A program made the position numbers and the translations under genes. The notes beneath the pieces are model-generated. The model saw only the letters and a list, made by a program, of their open reading frames with translations, made no database searches and was not told the DNA's origin. Positions 17,797-25,344 of a DNA stretch of 64,000 nucleotides are shown one piece after another. The stretch's first letter is position 1; each line of letters begins with the position of its first letter. Source of the stretch: Hebobacterum sp964559435 (GTDB taxonomy: Bacteria > Armatimonadota > Hebobacteria > Hebobacterales > Hebobacteraceae); contig CAZLHI010000002.1 in assembly GCA_964559435.1 (NCBI GenBank), forward strand, positions 1 to 64,000, in the 5' to 3' direction.

Positions 17797-18648
17797 GTGG
17801 AGATAATCGTCGCGGAAAACGCCGGTTTCTGCTTCGGAGTCAAGCGCGCCCTTGAGCTCGTTGCCCGGGCGACGGACGAGCACTCGCGTCCGGTCTACAC
17901 GCTCGGTCCCCTCATCCACAACCCTCAGGAGATGGCGCGCCTCGAAGCGAGCGGCGTGCGGGAGGTCCGCTCGCTCGACGAAGTGCGGGAGGGGGCGCTC
18001 GTGCTCTCGGCCCACGGTGTCGATCCCGAAGTCGAACAGGCCGCGCAGGCGCGCGGCCTCCCGATCATAGACGCAACCTGTCCCTTCGTGAAGCGGGCCC
18101 ACAGCCGCATCCGAAGCCTCGCGGAGCAGGGATATGCGGTCGCCATCCTCGGCGACCGAGGACATCGTGAGGTCGAGGGTCTCGCCGCCAGGGCCGGCGG
18201 AAAGGCCGAGATCGTAACCTCGGCCGAGGAGGTGGAGCGACTTCCCTTCCGCCGGCGCTGGGGGCTCGTCGTGCAAACGACTCAGCGGCCGGCAGTTCTG
18301 CGCGAGGTCGCGGGCGCCCTGGCCGAGCGCTGCCGCGAGCTGCGAGTGTTCAACACGATCTGTGAGGCCACTATCAAGCGCCAGGACAGCGCGCGGGAGT
18401 TGGCGGAGAGGGCCGACGTGATGATCGTCGTGGGAGGGCGCAACAGCGCAAACACCAGGCGCCTGCGCGAGATATGCACTTCAACCGGGACTCCGACGCA
18501 CCATGTGGAGAAGGCGGCAGAGTTGGATGGTGCGTGGCTTGAAGAGGTGCAGACGGTGGGCGTCACGGCGGGCGCATCGACTCCTGCCTGGATCGTGGAG
18601 GACGTCGTGAAGCGTCTGCGCCAACTAGAGCGAGAGGTCGGGCCCTGA
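17797..18648 (+). CDS. ispH: 4-hydroxy-3-methylbut-2-enyl diphosphate reductase
   Basis: 283 aa from GTG 17797. The last enzyme of the MEP isoprenoid pathway, a [4Fe-4S] protein that converts HMBPP to IPP and DMAPP. The three cluster cysteines are at 12 (AGFCFGVKRA), 95 (DATCPFV) and 189 (NTICEAT). Also present are SAHGV (71-75), the GHREVEG segment holding the catalytic Glu, VQTTQRP and TAGASTP. It starts 11 bases after the aminotransferase. Its stop overlaps the ATG of the DUF512 gene (TGATG at 18646-18650), so translation of the next gene is probably coupled. Confidence 0.96.
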   Translation: MEIIVAENAGFCFGVKRALELVARATDEHSRPVYTLGPLIHNPQEMARLEASGVREVRSLDEVREGALVLSAHGVDPEVEQAAQARGLPIIDATCPFVKRAHSRIRSLAEQGYAVAILGDRGHREVEGLAARAGGKAEIVTSAEEVERLPFRRRWGLVVQTTQRPAVLREVAGALAERCRELRVFNTICEATIKRQDSARELAERADVMIVVGGRNSANTRRLREICTSTGTPTHHVEKAAELDGAWLEEVQTVGVTAGASTPAWIVEDVVKRLRQLEREVGP

Positions 18649-19961
18649 TGGGAAAGCCCAGCCCTGCGCGCGTGACATCGGTCGTCCGTGGCAGCCCAGC
18701 CGACAACCTGGGCATCGCCGCCGGAGAGGCACTCGTCCGCGTCAACGGCCGGGCGCCCCGCGATTATGTAGACTATCGCTACCTGGCGGCCGAGCGTGAG
18801 GTGGCACTGGTGGTGGAGAACGACCGCGGGAAACGTCGGATCCTCCGCCTCCGCAAGGACATAGACGAAGACCTCGGGCTGCGGTTCGCAGACGACGTCT
18901 TCGACGGCGTCGTCACCTGCACGAATCACTGTCCGTTCTGCTTTGTATCACAGCTCCCCCGGGGCCTTCGCCCAGCCCTCTACGTCCGAGACGACGACTA
19001 CCGCCTCTCGTTTCTGCACGGCAACTTCATCACGCTGACGAATGTCACCTCGGCCGACAGGAGGCGTATCGCTCGGCTTCACCTGTCTCCACTCTATGTC
19101 TCGGTTCACGCCACCGGAGCTAACGTCAGGGAGCAGGTCTTCGGCGGCCCGACGCCCGACGTGCTGCGCGAGATGCGACGCCTCGGCGCAGAAGGGATTG
19201 AGTTCCACTGCCAGGTCGTCGTCTGCCCCGGTATCAACGACGGCGCTCACCTCGAGCGCACGGTGAGGGACCTGGCAGGGCTTTACCCAAGCGTACGGTC
19301 GGTGGGAGTCGTCCCTGTGGGTCTGACCCGACACCGGAGGCAGGGCTCTGCCTTGCGGCGAGTGACGCCGCGGATGGCCAAGAGGCTGATTCGGGAAGTC
19401 AGGGACTGGCAGGGCGCGTTCCTCCGGCGGTTGGGCACGCGACTCGTGTTTGCCGCCGATGAGCTATACCTTCTGGCGAACCGGCCGCTGCCGAAGCGCT
19501 CCGAATACGGTGGCTTCCCTCAGCTCGCCAACGGCATAGGGAATGCTTGCTTGTTCTTGGAGCGGGTCAGGCGAATACGGCCTCCTCAGCTTCCTCGCCC
19601 GCTGCCAGTCGCGCTTGTGACCGGTGAGATGGCGGCTCCATTGGTGGAGGCGCTGGCCGCCAAGCTCAATGCTGGCGAAGTCGTCGCCGAGCTCTGCGTC
19701 GTTCGGAACGGGCTCTTCGGCCGCTCGGTCACCACCGCCGGTCTGCTGCCCGGGCGGGACATAGCGCGGGCGCTGCGGAAAGTCAGGGCGGAACTGGCGA
19801 TCGTGCCTGGGTCTGCAGTGAGAGATGGGGCAGGCTTCATAGACGATGTGACCCTCGGTGAGCTGTCGCAGGTCGTGGGAATGCCAGTCGTCGCGGCCAA
19901 TTCACCGGCCGAAGCCACCGCCGTCTTGCGCAGGTTCGCTCGCAGGAGGCAGGCCGGGTGA
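18648..19961 (+). CDS. DUF512 protein: PDZ-like domain plus radical-SAM-type CX3CX2C
   Basis: 437 aa. The N-terminus is a PDZ-like fold (SVVRGSPADNLGIAAGEALVRVNG, 11-34), followed by a TIM-barrel-like core with the cysteine triplet C91-x3-C95-x2-C98 (TCTNHCPFCF) that would bind a [4Fe-4S] cluster as in radical SAM enzymes. A DUF512 C-terminal half follows. This conserved bacterial family is usually found beside der or plsY, as here, and its reaction is not established to my knowledge. It overlaps ispH by one base and der by four. The conserved operon suggests a role linked to ribosome assembly or the membrane, but that is only context. Confidence 0.88.
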   Translation: MGKPSPARVTSVVRGSPADNLGIAAGEALVRVNGRAPRDYVDYRYLAAEREVALVVENDRGKRRILRLRKDIDEDLGLRFADDVFDGVVTCTNHCPFCFVSQLPRGLRPALYVRDDDYRLSFLHGNFITLTNVTSADRRRIARLHLSPLYVSVHATGANVREQVFGGPTPDVLREMRRLGAEGIEFHCQVVVCPGINDGAHLERTVRDLAGLYPSVRSVGVVPVGLTRHRRQGSALRRVTPRMAKRLIREVRDWQGAFLRRLGTRLVFAADELYLLANRPLPKRSEYGGFPQLANGIGNACLFLERVRRIRPPQLPRPLPVALVTGEMAAPLVEALAAKLNAGEVVAELCVVRNGLFGRSVTTAGLLPGRDIARALRKVRAELAIVPGSAVRDGAGFIDDVTLGELSQVVGMPVVAANSPAEATAVLRRFARRRQAG

Positions 19962-21325
19962 GCGTCGTGCGAGACCGAGGCGTGGTCGCGATTGTCGGGC
20001 GGCCCAATGTCGGGAAGTCCACGCTGTTCAACCGCATCGCCGGCCGCCGCATCGCCATCGAGGAAGAGACGCCGGGGATCACTCGAGATCGCATCTACGC
20101 CGACTGTGCGTGGATGGGAAAGCGGTTCACCCTGATCGACACAGGGGGCCTGGTGGCGGAGAAAGACGATCTGCAGGCCCAGGTTAGGCGACAGATCGAG
20201 TTCGCGATCGAAGAGGCCGACGTCATCATCTTTGTGGTCGATGCCAAGGAAGGCCACGCCGGCTTTGACGAAGAAATCGCCGACATGCTGCGCAAGACGG
20301 GCAAGCCGGTGGTGGTCGCCGCGAACAAGGTGGACAGCCGACGGCGGGAGGATGGGGTCCCGGACTTCTATGGGCTTGGCGTCGGGGATGTCGTCGGAAT
20401 ATCGGCCGCCCACGGGCTGCTTGTGGACGAACTCCTCGACTTGGCGGCCGAGCATTTGCCGGAGACGGGCCCGGCATCCGAAGAGGAGGACGCGGTCCGG
20501 GTCGCCATCGCGGGCCGGCCCAATGTGGGGAAGTCGTCTCTGCTGAATGCGATCCTCGGCGAAGACAGGGTCCTCGTCGATGCCCGGCCGGGCACAACGC
20601 GCGACTCCATCGACACGAGACATGAGTGGCGCGACCGTCCCTTGGTCCTCATCGACACCGCGGGAATCAGGCGAAAAAGCCGCGTGAAGGAGTCCTTCGA
20701 GTACTACGGTGTGCTGCGCGCGTTCGGGGCCATAGAGCGGTGCGACGTCGCGCTGACCTTGATCGATGCCTCGGCGGGGCTGACCGATCAGGACAAGAGG
20801 ATCGCGGGCCGCGCACACGACGAGGGGAAGGCGCAAGTGCTCGTCGTGAGCAAGTGGGACCTCCGCGCGCCCGCTGATGCGACCAAGGAGGCCGAGCGCA
20901 CGCTCATGGCCGACTTTGCGCGCGAGATACAGGCGTGGCTCCCCGAGCTCAAGTACGCTCCTGTCGCCTTCACATCCGCGGTGGAGGGGAGAGGAATCGA
21001 GGCCCTGCTCGACACGACTGTAGAGGTGGCCGAGGAGCATGCCCGTCGGTTCCAGACGGCGGAACTGAACCGCATGTTCGAGGAAGCAACGTGGGATCAT
21101 CCTCTTTCACGCAAAGGAAAGCAGCTCAAGATATACTACGTGACTCAGGTGGGCGTTCGGCCGCCGACGCTTGCCCTTTATGTCAATGACCCGAAGCGGA
21201 TGCACTTCTCCCACCGGGCATACCTGGAGAACGAGCTGCGCAAGCGCGTCGCGCTGGAGGGCACGCCGCTTCGACTCCTCGTCCGAAAGGCTCGCGGCCG
21301 GACGGCGCGGGCGAGGAGGCGATGA
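19958..21325 (+). CDS. der: Ribosome-assembly GTPase Der (EngA)
   Basis: 455 aa. Tandem-G-domain GTPase needed for 50S ribosomal subunit maturation. G domain 1 has GRPNVGKSTLF, a DTGG switch-II motif and NKVD. G domain 2 has GRPNVGKSSLL, DTAGI and SKWD. A KH-like C-terminal domain (KIYYVTQVGVRPPTL) follows and the tail is basic, ending in an Arg-rich stretch. The GTG start overlaps the DUF512 stop (GTGA), and its own stop overlaps plsY, so the three genes form one coupled unit. Confidence 0.97.
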   Translation: MSVVRDRGVVAIVGRPNVGKSTLFNRIAGRRIAIEEETPGITRDRIYADCAWMGKRFTLIDTGGLVAEKDDLQAQVRRQIEFAIEEADVIIFVVDAKEGHAGFDEEIADMLRKTGKPVVVAANKVDSRRREDGVPDFYGLGVGDVVGISAAHGLLVDELLDLAAEHLPETGPASEEEDAVRVAIAGRPNVGKSSLLNAILGEDRVLVDARPGTTRDSIDTRHEWRDRPLVLIDTAGIRRKSRVKESFEYYGVLRAFGAIERCDVALTLIDASAGLTDQDKRIAGRAHDEGKAQVLVVSKWDLRAPADATKEAERTLMADFAREIQAWLPELKYAPVAFTSAVEGRGIEALLDTTVEVAEEHARRFQTAELNRMFEEATWDHPLSRKGKQLKIYYVTQVGVRPPTLALYVNDPKRMHFSHRAYLENELRKRVALEGTPLRLLVRKARGRTARARRR

Positions 21326-21936
21326 TGCGCATCGCGATCTTGCTGGTGCTCTCCTATCTCCTCGGCAGCATTCCTTTCGGGGTGATGGCAGGCCGACTTC
21401 GGGGGGTCGATATTCGCAAGCACGGCAGCGGGAACATCGGATTCTCCAACGTCCTGCGGATTCTTGGGCCGGGCCCCGCGTCACTGGTTCTCGTTGGGGA
21501 CGTTCTGAAAGGGGCCGTGCCTGTCGCCGTCGGTCGAAGTCTCGTGCGAAGTTGGCCGGTTGGCGACCCTGACCTTTTGCTGCTGGCAGTGGCCCTAGCG
21601 CCGATTGTCGGACACACGTGTTCCGTCTTTCTGGGCTTCCGAGGAGGCCGAGCAGTTGCCACAACTCTCGGGGTTCTTCTTGCGATGACATGGCAGGCGG
21701 CTCTCGTTGGGGTTGGAGTCTGGTTGCTCGTCGTAGCAGCCACTCGCTATGTTTCTGTGGCCTCAATCAGCGCGTCGGCAGCGGTTCCGATATGCCTGGC
21801 CGCGACGGGGACCCGCTGGGAATGGCTCGCGTTCTGGACCGCAGTGGCGGCGCTGATCATTGCGCGCCACATCCCTAACCTCGGACGACTCATTGAGGGC
21901 ACGGAGTCGAAGATTGGACAACGTGCGGACCTGTAG
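21322..21936 (+). CDS. plsY: Glycerol-3-phosphate acyltransferase PlsY
   Basis: 204 aa, multi-pass membrane enzyme that transfers the acyl group of acyl-phosphate to glycerol-3-phosphate, the first step of phosphatidic acid synthesis. The three conserved motifs are present: SYLLGSIPFG near the N-terminus, HGSGNIGFSNVLR (variant of the usual SGNxGATN) and GHTCSVFLGFRGGRAVAT (Arg replaces the more common Lys). It overlaps der by four bases. A small GC hairpin (21938-21943 / 21948-21953) follows the stop. Confidence 0.95.
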   Translation: MMRIAILLVLSYLLGSIPFGVMAGRLRGVDIRKHGSGNIGFSNVLRILGPGPASLVLVGDVLKGAVPVAVGRSLVRSWPVGDPDLLLLAVALAPIVGHTCSVFLGFRGGRAVATTLGVLLAMTWQAALVGVGVWLLVVAATRYVSVASISASAAVPICLAATGTRWEWLAFWTAVAALIIARHIPNLGRLIEGTESKIGQRADL

Positions 21937-22082
21937 CCCGCCTTGAGGCGGGGTGGGGCATCTCGCGGGTTGCCGGGTCCCACGACTCTCGGCCCCGGGT
22001 GAGGGGGGATGGCCGCGTCCGAAGTTGTGGCATACTACCACAGCACCCAGCTGAACGACGGGAATCAGGCGAGGCGGGTGAT

Positions 22083-23105
22083 TTGACCGAACACGGTGGC
22101 AGAATCGCCGTCATTGGCGCCGGGAGCTGGGGGGCGGCGCTGAGCATTGCGCTGGGCCGGGCGGGCTGGCGCGTATCTCTGTGGGCTCGCCGGCCTGAGC
22201 TCGCCCGGGCGATTCAGCGCGAGGGCCGAAACCCCGAGTACCTCCCGGACTTCCAGTTCCCCGATGATCTAGAGGTGACGGCGGAGCTGGCTCAAGCAGT
22301 GTCGGGCGCGGACTTGGTCGTTCTTGCCGTTCCCTCTCAAGGTGTCCGGACGGTCTGCTCGGAAATGGCTCGCGGGCTCCGCGATCGTCAGGGCATCGTC
22401 AGCGCCGCCAAAGGGCTCGAGCAAGAGACGGGCCGACGTCTCTCTCAGGTCATCGCCGAATGCATTGGCCCCGGCAAGCTCGGCGGCCTCGCCGTGCTCT
22501 CCGGGCCGAACCTGGCGCCGGAGGTTGCCGCGGGGCACGCCACGGTGAGCGTTGTGGCCTCACAAGACAGGGCGTTTGCGTCCCGCGTGCAGGCCGCCCT
22601 CAGCACGCCTCGGTTCCGCGTCTACACCAACCCGGATGTGCTCGGAGTGGAGCTGGGCGGCGTGCTCAAGCACGTCGTGGCTATCGGCGCGGGGATCAGC
22701 GACGGGTTGGGATTCGGCGACAACACCAAAGCAGCCCTGATCACTCGCGGGCTGGCCGAGATGACGCGGCTCGGTGTGGCGTTGGGCGCTCAAGCTGCCA
22801 CTTTCCACGGCCTCTCCGGAATGGGCGACCTTGTCGCGACCTGCGCCGGCAGAAAGAGCCGCAACTACCGGGTTGGGTACGAGCTGGCCAAAGGTGGTCA
22901 GCTGGCCGATGTCCTGCGCGAGATGGCGCCCCAGGTGGCCGAAGGCGTCGCGACGACGCACTCTGTGGTGCGGCTGGCGGCGGCACAGGGCGTGGAGATG
23001 CCGATCGCGGGGGCCGTCTATGAGGTGCTGTTCGAAGGTCTGGGGCCCGTCGATGCGGTCACGTCCCTCATGACGAGGGCTGGGCGGGACGAGTTGGATG
23101 AGTGA
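22083..23105 (+). CDS. gpsA: NAD(P)-dependent glycerol-3-phosphate dehydrogenase
   Basis: About 340 aa from TTG 22083; the frame is open to 21999 but the leader has no homology to the family. GpsA reduces dihydroxyacetone phosphate to sn-glycerol-3-phosphate, the substrate of the adjacent PlsY. Marks are the Rossmann motif IAVIGAGSWGAALSIALG, NPEYLPDF, VLAVPSQ, SGPNLAPEV, the catalytic Lys in GVLKHVVAIGAGISDGL and GLSGMGDLVATC. Its position after plsY makes a compact phospholipid-precursor pair. It converges with the receiver-protein gene 28 bases downstream. Confidence 0.96.
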   Translation: MTEHGGRIAVIGAGSWGAALSIALGRAGWRVSLWARRPELARAIQREGRNPEYLPDFQFPDDLEVTAELAQAVSGADLVVLAVPSQGVRTVCSEMARGLRDRQGIVSAAKGLEQETGRRLSQVIAECIGPGKLGGLAVLSGPNLAPEVAAGHATVSVVASQDRAFASRVQAALSTPRFRVYTNPDVLGVELGGVLKHVVAIGAGISDGLGFGDNTKAALITRGLAEMTRLGVALGAQAATFHGLSGMGDLVATCAGRKSRNYRVGYELAKGGQLADVLREMAPQVAEGVATTHSVVRLAAAQGVEMPIAGAVYEVLFEGLGPVDAVTSLMTRAGRDELDE

Positions 23106-23132
23106 GGCGAGGATGTCGGGGCGGCGGTGTGT

Positions 23133-23519
23133 TTAGACCGAGGTCTCCGCGCCTGACGTGACTTCCTCGAGCAGCTTCGTTACCTGGGAAAGGCTGAAGG
23201 GCTTGCAGAGACACGCTGCGGCCCCGCTCCGCAGGGCCTCGTCGATGATGTCGTCCTTGGCGAACCCGGTGATCATTACAAACATCGCGTTGGGCTGTAG
23301 CTCGCGCAGCTTCTTGAGCGCCTCCAGGCCGCCCATTCCTGGCATGCGGATGTCCAGGAACACGAGGTCGAAGGTGTTGGCGGCGGCAAGCTCAAGCCCG
23401 CTCGCACCGTCTTGGCATGTGGTCACGCCATGCCCGAAGCGCGCCAAGAGATCCTGTAACAGCATGCAGATGCTCTGCTCGTCGTCGACAACGAGTACGT
23501 CAAGTGGCTTCGCGGACAC
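23133..23519 (-). CDS. Stand-alone receiver-domain response regulator (CheY-like)
   Basis: 128 aa, one REC domain and nothing else. The acidic pocket is Asp12/Asp13 (VVDDEQ), the phospho-acceptor is Asp56 (FLDIRMPGMGG), the switch Thr is Thr84 (VMITGF) and the conserved Lys is Lys106 (CKPFS). The protein would be phosphorylated by a histidine kinase not encoded here and act by protein contact, since it has no DNA-binding or enzymatic output domain. It reads convergently to gpsA and divergently from the HEAT-repeat gene. Confidence 0.92.
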   Translation of the reverse strand: MSAKPLDVLVVDDEQSICMLLQDLLARFGHGVTTCQDGASGLELAAANTFDLVFLDIRMPGMGGLEALKKLRELQPNAMFVMITGFAKDDIIDEALRSGAAACLCKPFSLSQVTKLLEEVTSGAETSV

Positions 23520-23680
23520 ATTCCGCCTCCCGCGGCGGCTGTCTGGGGCTTAGGGTTCAGCTTCCGCCTCCTGTGCAATGGACTTATTCCACAATTCGTT
23601 TTGCTGACGGGAAGCGAAAAGGACCGGGGAGACCGTACGCCGAAAAGGCGAACTGCAAAGAGCGTAGGGAGGATTCCGGC

Positions 23681-25117
23681 ATGGAAACTCGTCGCCGGCC
23701 GACCGGCTACATAGCGGTTGCTCTGATCGCACTCGTGCTGATCGGGTGGCTGGTGCAGCGGTACGTGGTGAAGCGCGGCCTGATAAGGGACCTCGGCACC
23801 AACACCATGCAGGTCAGGGTCGAGGCAGCTCGCAAGCTGCTCGAGATGGAGAAGCTGTCCGACTCCCTGCCGGCCCAGCATATCATCATCCGCAGCAAGA
23901 CGGCCGAAGCGTTGGGTGAGATCGGCACCGATGAGGTCCTGGAGGTCCTCGGAGAGATCCTGAGGGACCAAGAGGAGGCGCCGCGACGCTGGGCGCGCAA
24001 AGCGCTGGTCAAGCAAGGAAATAAATCGCTGCCGGTTCTGCTCGGTGCCTTGTCGGAGGGCGGCGAAATCCGGGAGGAGACCATCAAGGCCCTCGAGGCC
24101 ATCGGACCTGAGGCTTCAGAGAAGGTGCGCCTCCTTCTGTCTGACGGCTCGGCTGTCGATGGAGCAGCAGCAGCTTGCGCCCGTGTGGGCGGGGTGGGCA
24201 TAGATGCGCTACTCCGCGCCTGCTACAATGCACACAAGGACCTGCGCGGCAAGGTCCTCGACAACCTCGGACTCCAGGGCATTGAGGCGGCCGTCGAGCC
24301 TGCTCTCTATAACCTGCTGCCCACAGACAAAAGCAAGAAGGGCGCCGCCATCAAGGCGCTGGGGCTGATTGGCGACCGCAGCGCGGTCCCGAAGATAATC
24401 CCGTTCCTGGAGGACAAGGACAACCGGGAGGCCGCCGCGACGGCCCTGGGGCGAATCGGAGACCCCCGGGCCGTCGAGCCGATACTGGCGACGCTCACGG
24501 AGACCGAGAAGCGCTACCGGAACGCCGCCGTCCTGGCCCTGCGCCGAATCGGTCCGCCCGCGTTCCCCGCGCTCACAAGAGAGCTCCGCTCCGACGAGGT
24601 GCTGATGCGACGCGGCGCAGCCGCTTCCCTCATCGGATCGAAGTCCTCCAGGGTGAACGGCCCTCTCATCGCAGCACTCGCTGATCCCGACGCCGAGGTG
24701 AGGGCCTCGGCCGCGCTGGCCCTTGGGTGGCAGGGCAATGTGGCCGCAGTGCCGGCCCTCATCGTCGCCCTGTCCGACTCGAGTTGGGAAGTCGTGGACT
24801 CGGCCGTCACGGCCATCGGGGACATCGGCTTGGATGCCATCCACCCGCTTCTCGCCGTCCTGCGAAGCGCTGAGTCCGGCGTCACGGTACGATACCAGGT
24901 TTCCCAAGCGCTGGCGGCCATGGGGAGAGCGGCCGTGCCTGAGTTGACCGATGCCCTCTCTGACCGCAGCTCTTCCGTGGCGACGTGGAGCGCGGTCGCG
25001 CTGGGTGAGATAGGCGATCCCAGGGCGGTTGCTCCTTTGCGCCAACTGGCAGAGAGGGCCAGTCCGGATCTACGCTGGGTGGTCGAGGAGCAGCTCAGAC
25101 GCTTGACAACGCTCTGA
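23681..25117 (+). CDS. Membrane-anchored HEAT-repeat protein
   Basis: 478 aa from ATG 23681 with GGGAGGA upstream. A single N-terminal transmembrane helix (GYIAVALIALVLIGWLV, about 9-25) anchors a long array of HEAT/PBS-lyase-type repeats with the recurring pattern A-x-x-A-L-G-x-I-G-D-x-R-A-V-x-P-L. Clear copies are AAATALGRIGDPRAVEPIL, AVTAIGDIGLDAIHPLLAVL and SAVALGEIGDPRAVAPLRQL. HEAT solenoids act as scaffolds; no enzymatic motif is visible. A second membrane HEAT protein lies at 44358-45746. Its terminator is at 25154-25196, before the dnaK promoter. Confidence 0.88.
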   Translation: METRRRPTGYIAVALIALVLIGWLVQRYVVKRGLIRDLGTNTMQVRVEAARKLLEMEKLSDSLPAQHIIIRSKTAEALGEIGTDEVLEVLGEILRDQEEAPRRWARKALVKQGNKSLPVLLGALSEGGEIREETIKALEAIGPEASEKVRLLLSDGSAVDGAAAACARVGGVGIDALLRACYNAHKDLRGKVLDNLGLQGIEAAVEPALYNLLPTDKSKKGAAIKALGLIGDRSAVPKIIPFLEDKDNREAAATALGRIGDPRAVEPILATLTETEKRYRNAAVLALRRIGPPAFPALTRELRSDEVLMRRGAAASLIGSKSSRVNGPLIAALADPDAEVRASAALALGWQGNVAAVPALIVALSDSSWEVVDSAVTAIGDIGLDAIHPLLAVLRSAESGVTVRYQVSQALAAMGRAAVPELTDALSDRSSSVATWSAVALGEIGDPRAVAPLRQLAERASPDLRWVVEEQLRRLTTL

Positions 25118-25153
25118 GGCCGCTCGCGGGCCTCTGAGACGCTCCAGACGGAG

Positions 25154-25196
25154 GTCGCGGCGGCGCCTCAAATGGGCGCGGGCCGCGACATCTTTT
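25154..25196 (+). terminator. Intrinsic terminator after the HEAT-repeat gene
   Basis: GTCGCGGC at 25154-25161 pairs perfectly with GCCGCGAC at 25182-25189, and the inner bases can pair further. It is followed by ATCTTTTCC. It lies 37 bases past the HEAT gene stop and just upstream of the heat-shock promoter, which it would insulate. Confidence 0.65.
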
Positions 25197-25206
25197 CCTG
25201 CCGCCC

Positions 25207-25227
25207 CTTGACAGCAATGTTATCAAG
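25207..25227 (+). promoter_or_regulatory. HAIR-like operator (HspR binding site)
   Basis: CTTGACA - seven bases - TATCAAG at 25207-25227, flanked by an extra C/G pair. The HspR consensus is CTTGAGT-N7-ACTCAAG: both arms keep CTTGA/TCAAG and the seven-base spacing is exact. It overlaps the -35 element and the front of the spacer of the dnaK promoter. HspR itself is encoded three genes downstream (28787-29134), so negative autoregulation is expected. Confidence 0.72.
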
Positions 25228-25237
25228 GGATTACAAT
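25208..25237 (+). promoter_or_regulatory. Sigma-70-type promoter of the heat-shock operon
   Basis: TTGACA at 25208-25213, an 18-base spacer and TACAAT at 25232-25237 form a near-consensus vegetative promoter. The -35 hexamer is part of the HAIR-like operator, so bound repressor would block RNA polymerase. The leader to the dnaK GTG at 25345 would be about 100 bases. Confidence 0.72.
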
Positions 25238-25344
25238 TGGGTAGGCTAATACTTACTGCAGCAGATGGCAGAGCGGGCCGTTGTGCTTGATTACAGCGTT
25301 TCCCGCGTATCGAATCTCACGAGAACTAACGGAGGTCTACTGTC

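Noticed and set aside
19586..21100. 504-codon open frame on the minus strand
   Set aside because: Antisense shadow of the DUF512 and der genes. The translation has no domain likeness and the forward genes are unambiguous.
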